Assembly: GCA_021798395.1 (NCBI GenBank)
Contig: JAJZHS010000054.1
Location: 1-10,614, forward strand
Source of the DNA: Pseudomonadota bacterium
GTDB taxonomy: Bacteria; Pseudomonadota; Gammaproteobacteria; Burkholderiales; Burkholderiaceae_C
Direction: 5' to 3'
Length of the DNA stretch: 10,614 bases
Shown piece by piece: positions 1 through 6,114 of this stretch (the first letter of the stretch is position 1; each line of letters begins with the position of its first letter). The notes beneath the pieces were generated by a model. That model did not search any database. It saw only the letters and a list, made by a program, of their open reading frames with translations, and was not told the DNA's origin. Position numbers and translations under genes: made by a program.

Positions 1-1
1 C

Positions 2-346
2 GCGCATGCGTTCAACGGCAGCCGGCAGCAGGCCGATGCGTACTGCGCTCTGGGTCTGCGGCTGGGTTTCGGCGGCGCGATGACGTTTTCGCGCGCGCGC
101 AACATCCGGCGGCTGGCCGCCGCGCTGCCCGAGGAGGCGATCGTGCTCGAGACCGACGCGCCGGACATGGCCCCGGCCTGGCGCGACTCCGGGCCGAACG
201 AGCCGGCCGAAATCGCGCGCATCGGCGCCGAACTGGCGCTCCTGCGCGGGGTCAGCCCGGAGCGCGTCGCGGCGTTCACCGGTGCCGGCGCGCGCGCCGC
301 GCTGCCGCGGCTGGGTGCGTTGCTCGAAGCGCCCCGGGGGCCTTGA
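2..346 (+). CDS. TatD-family metal-dependent hydrolase (C-terminal part, 5' end outside window)
   Basis: The reading frame is open from base 2 and gives the last 114 residues of a TatD-type TIM-barrel hydrolase. TatD proteins are metal-dependent DNases with 3'-5' exonuclease activity, proposed to act in DNA repair and nucleic acid turnover in the cytoplasm. Visible family marks are HAFNGS near the start, the segment LGFGGAMTFSRARNIR, and ETDAPD, whose second Asp is a metal/catalytic residue, followed by the NEP triplet. The first catalytic half (the HxH and Glu motifs) lies outside the window, so activity cannot be judged. The C-terminal segment that often reads T-x-x-N-A-R reads TGAGAR here, a small deviation. 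The stop codon overlaps the -35 element of the probable heat-shock promoter of htpG downstream. Which TatD paralogue this is cannot be told from the fragment. Confidence 0.9.
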   Translation, partial: AHAFNGSRQQADAYCALGLRLGFGGAMTFSRARNIRRLAAALPEEAIVLETDAPDMAPAWRDSGPNEPAEIARIGAELALLRGVSPERVAAFTGAGARAALPRLGALLEAPRGP

Positions 347-369
347 ATTGGTCGCCGTCGCCCCCATCT
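342..369 (+). promoter_or_regulatory. Probable sigma-32 (RpoH) heat-shock promoter of htpG
   Basis: The sequence reads CTTGAAT (342-348), a 13-base spacer, then CCCCATCT (362-369). This closely matches the enterobacterial RpoH consensus CTTGAAA - 12 to 15 bases - CCCCATnT. It lies 64 bases before the htpG start, which would leave a leader of roughly 58 bases. HtpG is a classical heat-shock protein, so site and gene fit together. The -35 element overlaps the tatD stop codon (344-346). No experimental start site is known here; the call rests on motif and position. Confidence 0.8.
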
Positions 370-433
370 GGGCGGCAGCGGCGCGTTGCGGCGCCCACGT
401 GTTTGCTGTTCTCCGATCCGACAACCGACAACC

Positions 434-2380
434 ATGACCACGGAAGCCACCACCTCCCATACCCATGCGTTCCAGGCCGAAGTCCGCCAGCTGTTGCACC
501 TGGTGGCGCATTCGCTGTATTCCAACCGCGACATTTTCCTGCGCGAACTGGTGTCGAACGCTTCCGACGCCTGCGACAAGCTGCGCTACCTGGCGATCGA
601 CGACGCCGCTTTGTGGGAGGGCGAAGGCGCGTTGCGCATCCGCGTCGATTTCGATCCCGACGCGCGCACCCTGACGGTCGGCGACAACGGGATCGGGCTG
701 ACGCTGCAGGACGCGATCGATCACCTGGGGACCATCGCCAAATCGGGCACGCGCGAATTCATGCAGCAGCTCGGCCAGGCGGGCAAGCCCGACGCGAACC
801 TGATCGGTCAGTTCGGAGTCGGCTTCTACTCCGGCTTCATCGTCGCCGACCGCATCACGGTGGAGAGCCGTCGCGCTGGCATGGCGCCGTCCGAGGGCGT
901 GCGCTGGAGTTCGGACGGCACCGGCGAGTTCAGCGTCGAGCCGATCGAGCGCGCCGCGCGCGGCACCGACGTGATCCTGCACCTGCGCGCGGACGCCGAC
1001 GAGCAGCAGTTCGGCGATCTGCTGTCGCCCTGGAAGCTCAAGAGCATCATCGGACGCTACTCCGATCACATCTCGCTGCCGATCGAAATGCGCAAGCGCG
1101 AGTGGGACGCCGAGCAGAAGCAGGAGGTCGTTCGCGACGACTGGGAGCAGGTCAACAAGGCCGCGGCGCTGTGGGCGCGGCCGAAGAGCGAGATCGACGA
1201 GACGCAGTACGTCGACTTCTACAAGCAAATCGCGCACGACGGCGACGCGCCGCTGGCGTGGACCCACAACCGCGTCGAGGGGCGCAGCGAATACACCCAG
1301 CTGCTGTACGTTCCGGCCAAGGCGCCGTTCGATCTGTGGAACCGCGAGCAGCAGGCCGGCGTCAAGCTCTACGTCAAGCGGGTCTTCATCCTGGACGACG
1401 CGCAAAGCCTGCTGCCGAGCTATCTGCGGTTCGTCCGAGGCGTGGTCGACAGCGCCGACTTGCCGCTGAACGTGTCGCGGGAACTGTTGCAGGAAAGCCG
1501 CGACATCCGCGTCATCCGCGAAGGCTGCACCAAGCGCGTGCTGTCGCTGCTCGAGGACCTGGCCGCATCCGACGACCAGGCCCAGCGCGACCGGTACGCG
1601 ACCTTCTGGGCCGAGTTCGGCCAGGTGCTGAAGGAGGGCATCGGCGAGGATTACGCCAACCGCGAGCGCATCGCCAAGCTGCTGCGTTTCGCCTCGACGA
1701 CGCGCGACGACGACCAGCAGGTGGTGACCCTGGCCGAGTACGTGGCGCGCATGAAGCCCGAGCAGAGCGCGATCTACTACATCACCGCCGACAACCCGCG
1801 CGCGGCGCGCTCGAGCCCGCAGCTCGAACTGTTCCGCGCCAAGGGCGTCGAAGTGCTGCTGCTGACCGACCGCGTCGACGAATGGATGCTGAGTTCGCTG
1901 CACGAATTCGACGGCAAGCCGCTGCAGTCGGTCGCGCGCGGCGGCGCCGACCTGGGCGCGTTGCAGGACGCCGACGAGAAAAAGCAGGCTGAGGAATCCG
2001 CGGCCACGCACAAGGATCTGCTGACGCGGCTGGCTGCCGCGCTCAAGGGTGTGGCCAAGGACGTGCGCGTGAGCGCGCGGCTGGTCGAGTCGCCGGCGTG
2101 CCTGGTCGCCGCCGACGGCGAGGTCAGCGGCCATCTGGCCCGCCTGCTGCGCCAGGCCGGCCAGCCGGCGCCGAAGGCCGAGCCGATCCTGGAGATCAAC
2201 CCGAACCACGCGCTGGTGCAGCGGTTGCGCGAAGCGATGGGGCGCGACGACGCCGGCGGCTTCGACGACCTGGCGCACATCCTGTTCGATCAGGCGCTTC
2301 TGGCCGAAGGCGGCATGCCCGAAGACCCGGCAGCCTACGTGCGGCGAGTCAACGAATGGCTGGTGCGCGCAGCAGTCTGA
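434..2380 (+). CDS. htpG: HtpG, bacterial Hsp90 molecular chaperone
   Basis: This encodes a 648-residue ATP-dependent dimeric chaperone of the cytoplasm that remodels client proteins, usually together with DnaK. The N-terminal GHKL ATPase domain shows the Hsp90 signature LYSNRDIFLRELVSNASDA (residues 28-46, with Glu38 and Asn42 placed for catalysis and Mg binding), DNGIG (84-88), the lid start GTIAKSG (99-105) and GQFGVGFYSGF (125-135). The middle domain carries LNVSRELLQES, which holds the conserved Arg that contacts ATP. The C-terminal dimerisation domain ends in NEWLVRAAV. Length is normal for bacterial HtpG. The ATG at 434 is chosen because homology begins just after it; a TTG at 386 would add 16 unrelated residues. 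There is no clear Shine-Dalgarno sequence: the start is preceded by a doubled CCGACAA. A probable RpoH promoter lies upstream at 342-369. Confidence 0.97.
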   Translation: MTTEATTSHTHAFQAEVRQLLHLVAHSLYSNRDIFLRELVSNASDACDKLRYLAIDDAALWEGEGALRIRVDFDPDARTLTVGDNGIGLTLQDAIDHLGTIAKSGTREFMQQLGQAGKPDANLIGQFGVGFYSGFIVADRITVESRRAGMAPSEGVRWSSDGTGEFSVEPIERAARGTDVILHLRADADEQQFGDLLSPWKLKSIIGRYSDHISLPIEMRKREWDAEQKQEVVRDDWEQVNKAAALWARPKSEIDETQYVDFYKQIAHDGDAPLAWTHNRVEGRSEYTQLLYVPAKAPFDLWNREQQAGVKLYVKRVFILDDAQSLLPSYLRFVRGVVDSADLPLNVSRELLQESRDIRVIREGCTKRVLSLLEDLAASDDQAQRDRYATFWAEFGQVLKEGIGEDYANRERIAKLLRFASTTRDDDQQVVTLAEYVARMKPEQSAIYYITADNPRAARSSPQLELFRAKGVEVLLLTDRVDEWMLSSLHEFDGKPLQSVARGGADLGALQDADEKKQAEESAATHKDLLTRLAAALKGVAKDVRVSARLVESPACLVAADGEVSGHLARLLRQAGQPAPKAEPILEINPNHALVQRLREAMGRDDAGGFDDLAHILFDQALLAEGGMPEDPAAYVRRVNEWLVRAAV

Positions 2381-2394
2381 GTGCAAGACGACTG

Positions 2395-2420
2395 GGCGTC
2401 GGGCTAAACTCGACGCCTTT
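2395..2420 (+). terminator. Hairpin after htpG, possible intrinsic terminator
   Basis: GGCGTCG (2395-2401) and CGACGCC (2411-2417) form a perfect 7-bp inverted repeat with a 9-base loop, followed by TTT (2418-2420), 15 bases after the htpG stop. The T-run is short, so termination would be weak. The loop contains TAAACT (2405-2410), which could instead be the -10 element of the following methyltransferase gene. The two readings do not exclude each other. Confidence 0.4.
2405..2410 (+). promoter_or_regulatory. Candidate -10 element (TAAACT) of the methyltransferase gene
   Basis: TAAACT matches four of six bases of TATAAT and is followed by CG. It sits 34 bases before the ATG at 2445. The same octamer TAAACTCG occurs exactly 34 bases before the ATG of the TM2-domain gene (7199-7206). 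No good -35 hexamer is visible at the expected distance, so the call is tentative. Confidence 0.3.
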
Positions 2421-2444
2421 CGATCCCTGGGCGCTGGCGTGGGC

Positions 2445-3044
2445 ATGAACGAGGCAAAGCATCAGACGCAGTCTTCGCGCGTATCCGGATACCTGCATTT
2501 CATGCGGGAGTTCGTCAGGCATCCCAGGCAGATCGGTGCGATCTGCCCGAGTTCGCCAGTGCTTGCGCGTCGCATCGCGAGCCTCGTGCCCCCCGGCGAC
2601 GGTCTGGTGCTCGAACTGGGCCCAGGCGGCGGAGCGGTCACCTCGGCGCTGTTGCGTCACGGTGTGGCCGCGGCCGACCTGGTGTTGATCGAGCGCTCCG
2701 AGCCGCTGGTCGCGCAGCTGGCGCGTCGCTTCCCCGGCGTGGCGCTGATCCACGGCGACGCCGCGCACCTGGCCGGCTACGCGCAGTTGCGCGCACGGCC
2801 GCTGCGCGCGATCGTGTCGAGCCTGCCGTTGCGCAGCCTGCCGCGCCCGCTCGTGCGCCGCATCCTGGCGCAGGTGGCCGAAGTCTCCGCGCCGGGGACG
2901 CGCTTCATCCAGTTCAGCTACGCGCTGCACGCTGTCGATGCGCTGCCGGCGCACGGTTTCGAGCGCGACAAGGCCTGCCTGGTCTGGCGCAACCTGCCTC
3001 CGGCCCGGGTCGAGTCCTACCGCGACATGCGCGGCGCGGCCTGA
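2445..3044 (+). CDS. Class I SAM-dependent methyltransferase, phospholipid N-methyltransferase-like
   Basis: The 199-residue product has the layout of PmtA-type phospholipid N-methyltransferases. An N-terminal amphipathic stretch contains FVRHPRQIGAICPSSPVLAR, the pattern that precedes the SAM domain in this group. Then come motif I LVLELGPGGG (about residues 55-64, binding SAM), an acidic end of strand 2 (LIERSE), GDAAHL, and motif IV-like IVSSLPLRSLP, which resembles the I-S-x-L-P segment of PmtA. Known PmtA enzymes methylate phosphatidylethanolamine towards phosphatidylcholine at the membrane. That substrate is an inference; similar small proteins are often annotated only as methyltransferases. 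The ATG at 2445 is preferred; a GTG at 2439 would add two residues. No strong ribosome binding site is visible. The gene follows htpG by 64 bases and converges on the CbiB-like gene with a 13-base gap and no evident terminator. Confidence 0.75.
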   Translation: MNEAKHQTQSSRVSGYLHFMREFVRHPRQIGAICPSSPVLARRIASLVPPGDGLVLELGPGGGAVTSALLRHGVAAADLVLIERSEPLVAQLARRFPGVALIHGDAAHLAGYAQLRARPLRAIVSSLPLRSLPRPLVRRILAQVAEVSAPGTRFIQFSYALHAVDALPAHGFERDKACLVWRNLPPARVESYRDMRGAA

Positions 3045-3057
3045 GCCGGGCGCGCGG

Positions 3058-4029
3058 TCACGACACCCACATGGTGATCGTGACCACCGCCAGCAGCAGC
3101 ATCCACAGCAGCACCGAGCGCCAGACCAGACCGACGACGTTGCGCAAATGCGCCGACGTCGGCGCCGCGCCCGGCATGTGCGGCGCCGGCTCGGGCGCCT
3201 GCAGATCGGCGTCGATGACCCTTGCCCAGGGCTGCTCGCCGGGCTCGGCGTGCACCGGCTGCGCGGTGGCGCCGAGCCGGATCCCGACCGCCCCGGCGGC
3301 GGCGGCGAGCATCGCGCCGCTGTTCGTGTCGGGCCACAGGCGGGCGTAATTGCGCCATACGTCGATGGCCTCCTCGAAGTTGCCGACCACCGCGTAGCCG
3401 ATCGCGGTCAGGCGCGACGGCAGCCAGTCGAGCACGTGGAACGCGCGCGCGGCGAAGCTGCGCAGCCACGGACTGGCGTCCGAGCCCGCAGCGTTCCACT
3501 TGCCTGCGGTGAATTCAGCCATGCGGTACAGCACCGCGCCTGCCGGACCCACCGGAAGCAGGAACCAGAAGAACACGCCGAGCACGTAGCGCTGCGCGGC
3601 GATCAGCGCGTGCTCGATGGTCTGCTGGGTCACGTCGTCGGCCGACATCTCGAGGGTGTCGAGCGCTTTCCACTGGCGCAGGATCGCGCGCGCGCCGGGG
3701 ACGTCGCCGTGGTTGAGGGCGTCCGAAATGTCGGTGAAGTAATGGCTGAACTGGCGGAAGCCTAGCGTGAAGTAAAGCACCAGCACGTTCCAGGCGAATC
3801 CGAGAAAAATGCTGACGCGCATCGCCGCGATGTACACGCCCAGGGTGAGCAGCGTCGGCAACAGCACGGCGATGAACCAGGCGGCCAGGCCATGGCGCCG
3901 CTCGCCGGCGTCGAAGTTGTGTGCGGCGAAGTCGGCCAGCAGCCGACGCGAGGCGTAGACGACGCTCAGGCGCCCGAGCGGCTTGACTTGTTCGAGCAGC
4001 AGGGCGAGCAGGACGGAGAAGAAGGCCAT
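3058..4029 (-). CDS. CobD/CbiB-family integral membrane protein
   Basis: The 323-residue membrane protein aligns by eye with the CobD/CbiB family, whose characterised members make adenosylcobinamide (phosphate) in B12 synthesis; AmpE is a related group. Hydrophobic segments lie near residues 3-13, 47-70, 73-90, 146-168 and 303-321. Family-like stretches are LLLEQVKPLGR near the N-terminus, SDALNHGDVPGAR (102-114), a Trp/Gly/Pro-rich segment FFWFLLPVGPAGAVLYRM (153-170), DWLPSRLTA (201-209) and NSGAMLAAAAGAVGIRLG (236-253), the last resembling the CobD C-terminal Ala/Gly motif. The canonical N-T-L-D-S-M-x-G-Y stretch is replaced around residues 171-177 (AEFTAGK), so B12 activity is doubtful. 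It starts 9 bases after the Nudix gene stop, so the two are probably cotranscribed. No other cobalamin gene is in the window. The family assignment is good; the function is open. Confidence 0.8.
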   Translation of the reverse strand: MAFFSVLLALLLEQVKPLGRLSVVYASRRLLADFAAHNFDAGERRHGLAAWFIAVLLPTLLTLGVYIAAMRVSIFLGFAWNVLVLYFTLGFRQFSHYFTDISDALNHGDVPGARAILRQWKALDTLEMSADDVTQQTIEHALIAAQRYVLGVFFWFLLPVGPAGAVLYRMAEFTAGKWNAAGSDASPWLRSFAARAFHVLDWLPSRLTAIGYAVVGNFEEAIDVWRNYARLWPDTNSGAMLAAAAGAVGIRLGATAQPVHAEPGEQPWARVIDADLQAPEPAPHMPGAAPTSAHLRNVVGLVWRSVLLWMLLLAVVTITMWVS

Positions 4030-4038
4030 GGCCCGATG

Positions 4039-4743
4039 CTAAGCGATCAGCAGCCGGTACAGGTTGCGGATCATCGCCGCGGTGGCGCCCCAGATGAAAT
4101 AGCGCTGACCCTGCGGCGAGGTCCACGGCATCGCATAGAAGCTTCGCCTGGGTGTTTCGGGGCCGGCCGCGGTTCCGTCCAGCGGATTCCAGCTGCGGTG
4201 TTCGTGGTTCGACGGATCCATCAGGAAATTCAAGGGAACCTCGAAAAGTTCGGCGACTTCGTTCGGTTCGGCCCGCATCAACGCCGACTGGTCGACCACC
4301 GCGACGACCGGAGTGATCGCGAACCCGGTGATGGTCGTGTAGACCGGCATGGCGCCCAGAGGTTCGACCCGCGCCGGCTCCAGGCCGATTTCCTCGTGCG
4401 CTTCGCGCAGTGCGGTGTGCACCGCGTCGAGGTCGCCCGCATCGCGGCTGCCGCCGGGAAAGCTGATCTGCCCGGCGTGCACCTGCAGGTGCGCATTGCG
4501 CCGCGTCAGCAGCAGGTGCAACCCGTGTCGCCGCTCGACCAGGCCGACCAGAACGGACGCCGCGCGCGGCGTGCCCGCGGGCGCGCCCGCGGTATCGCGG
4601 AAGACCTCGGGCGACCACTGCGGGGGCCGCGCGAAGCGCGCCCGCAACCAGTCGGCGCGCAAGCGGGCCGGATCGACCGCGGGCAGCGCGGCGTCGCGGC
4701 TGCGCACGGGGATGGCTTCGGGGTCGAACGGAGGCAGCAGCAT
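4039..4743 (-). CDS. Nudix hydrolase, CoA pyrophosphatase (NudL-like)
   Basis: The 234-residue protein belongs to the Nudix group that hydrolyses coenzyme A and its derivatives to 3',5'-ADP and 4'-phosphopantetheine. The CoA-specific motif (LLT-x-R then G-x3-FPGG) is present as LLTRR at 78-82 and GQISFPGG at 91-98. The conserved small residue and Arg inside it are Asn83 and Gln87 here, a mild deviation. The Nudix catalytic helix follows with REAHEE (113-118), giving the metal-binding Glu residues. The C-terminal part GQRYFIWGATAAMIRNLYRLL is typical of the family. The ATG at 4743 is chosen because FDP...PV near the start is usual in homologues. It has no Shine-Dalgarno sequence and lies only 14 bases after the T-tract of the rplS terminator. 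The CbiB-like gene follows after 9 bases. Confidence 0.9.
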   Translation of the reverse strand: MLLPPFDPEAIPVRSRDAALPAVDPARLRADWLRARFARPPQWSPEVFRDTAGAPAGTPRAASVLVGLVERRHGLHLLLTRRNAHLQVHAGQISFPGGSRDAGDLDAVHTALREAHEEIGLEPARVEPLGAMPVYTTITGFAITPVVAVVDQSALMRAEPNEVAELFEVPLNFLMDPSNHEHRSWNPLDGTAAGPETPRRSFYAMPWTSPQGQRYFIWGATAAMIRNLYRLLIA

Positions 4744-4757
4744 GGCGCGAAAAGACG

Positions 4758-4782
4758 AAAAAGCCGGCCCGCGGGCCGGCTT
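4758..4782 (-). terminator. Intrinsic terminator of the rpsP-rimM-trmD-rplS operon
   Basis: AAGCCGGCCC (4761-4770) and GGGCCGGCTT (4773-4782) form a 10-bp perfect palindrome arm pair (realistically a 9-bp stem with a CGCG tetraloop). On the minus strand it is followed by five T residues (4762-4758). It starts 18 bases after the rplS stop codon. It is the strongest terminator in the window. It sits immediately before the start codon of the Nudix gene, so it separates the ribosomal operon from that gene unless transcription reads through. Confidence 0.88.
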
Positions 4783-4800
4783 CTCGGCGGTCTGGCCGGA

Positions 4801-5166
4801 TCAGGCCAGCTTTTCCTTGATGCGCGCCGACTTGCCCGTGCGGCCGCGCAGGTAGTACAGCTTGGCGCGGCGAACGTCGCCGCGGCGCTTGACCGTGATC
4901 GACGCGATCATCGGCGAGTACAGCTGGAAGGTCCGCTCGACGCCTTCGCCGGACGAAATCTTGCGCACGATGAAATTCGAGTTCAGGCCCCGGTTGCGCT
5001 TGGCGATGACCACGCCCTCGTAGGCCTGCGCGCGCTTGCGCGTGCCTTCGACGACGTTGACGTTGACGATCACGGTGTCGCCGGGGGCGAAATCCGGGAT
5101 CGGCCTGCCTTCGGTCAGGCGCTGGATTTCTTCCTGCTCGAGTTGCTGGATCAGATGGCTGGACAT
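4801..5166 (-). CDS. rplS: 50S ribosomal protein L19
   Basis: This encodes a 121-residue L19, a component of the large subunit at the 30S-50S interface. Diagnostic stretches are LIQQLEQEEI (5-14), PDFAPGDTVIVNV (24-36), the basic turn EGTRKRAQAYEGVVIAKRNRG (40-60), SGEGVERTFQLYSP (72-85) and KLYYLRGRTGKSARIKEK (102-119). Length agrees with the usual 115-130 residues. The ATG at 5166 is chosen by homology and because GGAG lies 6 bases upstream of it, the clearest ribosome binding site in this operon. The frame stays open upstream to 5289, but that extension is unlike L19. It is the last gene of the rpsP operon and is followed by the intrinsic terminator. A separate promoter may sit at the end of trmD. 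Confidence 0.98.
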   Translation of the reverse strand: MSSHLIQQLEQEEIQRLTEGRPIPDFAPGDTVIVNVNVVEGTRKRAQAYEGVVIAKRNRGLNSNFIVRKISSGEGVERTFQLYSPMIASITVKRRGDVRRAKLYYLRGRTGKSARIKEKLA

Positions 5167-5337
5167 GGATGGCTCCGTAGGATCGTGCGCCCGCCTGGTT
5201 GTGGTGTGCCGCGAACGCGCAGCCCGCAAGCCCGGACTCGGGCGCGTCTTGGTGGCGTTCGCAGGAGCGCCGCGCAGGAACGCGCGCACGCTGTGGCAGG
5301 GCAGAGGATCGGTGAAACGCGCAATTATAGGGGTATT
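5167..5337 (-). other. trmD-rplS intergenic region (long rplS leader)
   Basis: This 171-base gap is long for a ribosomal operon. On the minus strand it begins with a TATAAT box and ends with the rplS ribosome binding site. Between them is a GC-rich leader with a small hairpin (5230-5243, 5-bp stem GCCCG/CGGGC with a 4-base loop). I see no gene or RNA family I can name in it. An L19 autoregulatory leader is possible, but nothing here proves it. Confidence 0.4.
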
Positions 5338-5352
5338 TCAGTCCGCTGCGGA
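5324..5352 (-). promoter_or_regulatory. Candidate internal promoter for rplS
   Basis: The minus strand carries a perfect TATAAT at 5329-5324, about 8 bases beyond the trmD stop codon. The best hexamer at 17-base spacing is TCCGCA (5352-5347), inside the trmD 3' end, which matches TTGACA at only three positions. In so GC-rich a sequence a perfect -10 box at a gene boundary is notable. Transcription would start near 5317 and leave a leader of about 150 bases before rplS. Confidence 0.55.
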
Positions 5353-6093
5353 AAGCGCGGCCTCGTCCCGCGCGCTCAGCCGGTGCGCCGCGCGCAGCGC
5401 GGCGATCAGTTCCGGGCGGCGTTGCAGCGTCAGCCGCAGCATGCGGTCGCGTCGCCAGCGCGCGATGCGCGCGTGGTCGCCGCCGAGCAGCACGGCCGGA
5501 ACCTCGGCGCCGTGTGCGTCGCGCGGCGGGCGGGTGTAGTGCGGGCAGTCGAGCAGGCCGTCGGAAAAACTGTCCTGCTGCGCCGATTCGGCGCTGTGCA
5601 GGACCCCGGGAAGCAAGCGTGCGACCGCATCGAGCAGCGCCAGCGCGGCGATCTCGCCGCCCGACAGCACGTAGTCGCCGAGGCTGATCTCGCAGTCGAC
5701 GCTGCGTTCGATGAACCGCTGGTCGACGCCCTCGTAGCGCCCGCAGACCAGCACCGCGCCGTCCGAATCCGCCCAGCGCTGCACGTCGGTCTGGCGCAGC
5801 GGGGCCCCGGCAGGGGAGAACAGCACCACCGGCGCCGTAACGAGCCCGGCGTTCCGGCGCGCCCGCTGCGCAGCGTCGAGCGCGCGCTCCAGCGGCTCGG
5901 CGAGCATCACCATGCCGGGCCCGCCGCCGTACGGGCGGTCGTCGACGCAGCGGTGGACGCCGCTGGCGTAGTCGCGCGGATTCCATACCTGCAGCTGCAT
6001 CGCGCCGGAGTCGAAGGCGCGGCGGCAGATACCGTGCTCACGCAGCGGCGCGAAGTAGCCGTCGAACAGGCTGAGGACGTCGAAGCGCGGCAT
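5338..6093 (-). CDS. trmD: tRNA (guanine37-N1)-methyltransferase TrmD
   Basis: The 251-residue SPOUT-class enzyme methylates G37 next to the anticodon of tRNAs reading CNN/CGG-type codons, preventing +1 frameshifting, and works as a dimer. The N-terminal knot domain shows FDVLSLF (4-10), DDRPYGGGPGM (51-61), CGRYEGVDQRF (117-127) and EISLGDYVLSGGE (135-147), the SAM-binding trefoil loops. Asp174 in QDSF is placed like the catalytic Asp of characterised TrmD, and DCPHYTRP follows. Length matches the usual 240-260 residues. The start ATG at 6093 lies 21 bases after the rimM stop. No strong Shine-Dalgarno sequence is seen, consistent with lower expression than the flanking ribosomal genes. The stop codon lies next to a TATAAT box thought to serve rplS. 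Confidence 0.98.
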   Translation of the reverse strand: MPRFDVLSLFDGYFAPLREHGICRRAFDSGAMQLQVWNPRDYASGVHRCVDDRPYGGGPGMVMLAEPLERALDAAQRARRNAGLVTAPVVLFSPAGAPLRQTDVQRWADSDGAVLVCGRYEGVDQRFIERSVDCEISLGDYVLSGGEIAALALLDAVARLLPGVLHSAESAQQDSFSDGLLDCPHYTRPPRDAHGAEVPAVLLGGDHARIARWRRDRMLRLTLQRRPELIAALRAAHRLSARDEAALSAAD

Positions 6094-6114
6094 CGGCGAG
6101 GCGGCTGTGGGGGT

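Noticed and set aside
343..1992. 549-codon frame on the plus strand inside htpG
   Set aside because: It is a +1 shadow of htpG with Arg/Ala-rich composition; the htpG frame has unmistakable Hsp90 motifs.
2349..2954. Minus-strand frame opposite the methyltransferase gene
   Set aside because: Composition is Arg/Gln/His-rich and no motif is seen; the plus-strand frame has a clear SAM-binding motif.
3045..3057. Possible terminator between the convergent methyltransferase and CbiB-like genes
   Set aside because: The 13-base gap is GC-rich but has no stem with a T-tract on either strand.
5167..5289. 41-codon in-frame extension of rplS
   Set aside because: L19 homology starts at the ATG at 5166, which has a good GGAG site; the extension is unlike any L19.
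3515..5986. 823-codon open frame on the minus strand
   Set aside because: It crosses trmD, rplS, the Nudix gene and the CbiB-like gene out of frame and is Arg/Ala-rich; an out-of-frame shadow.
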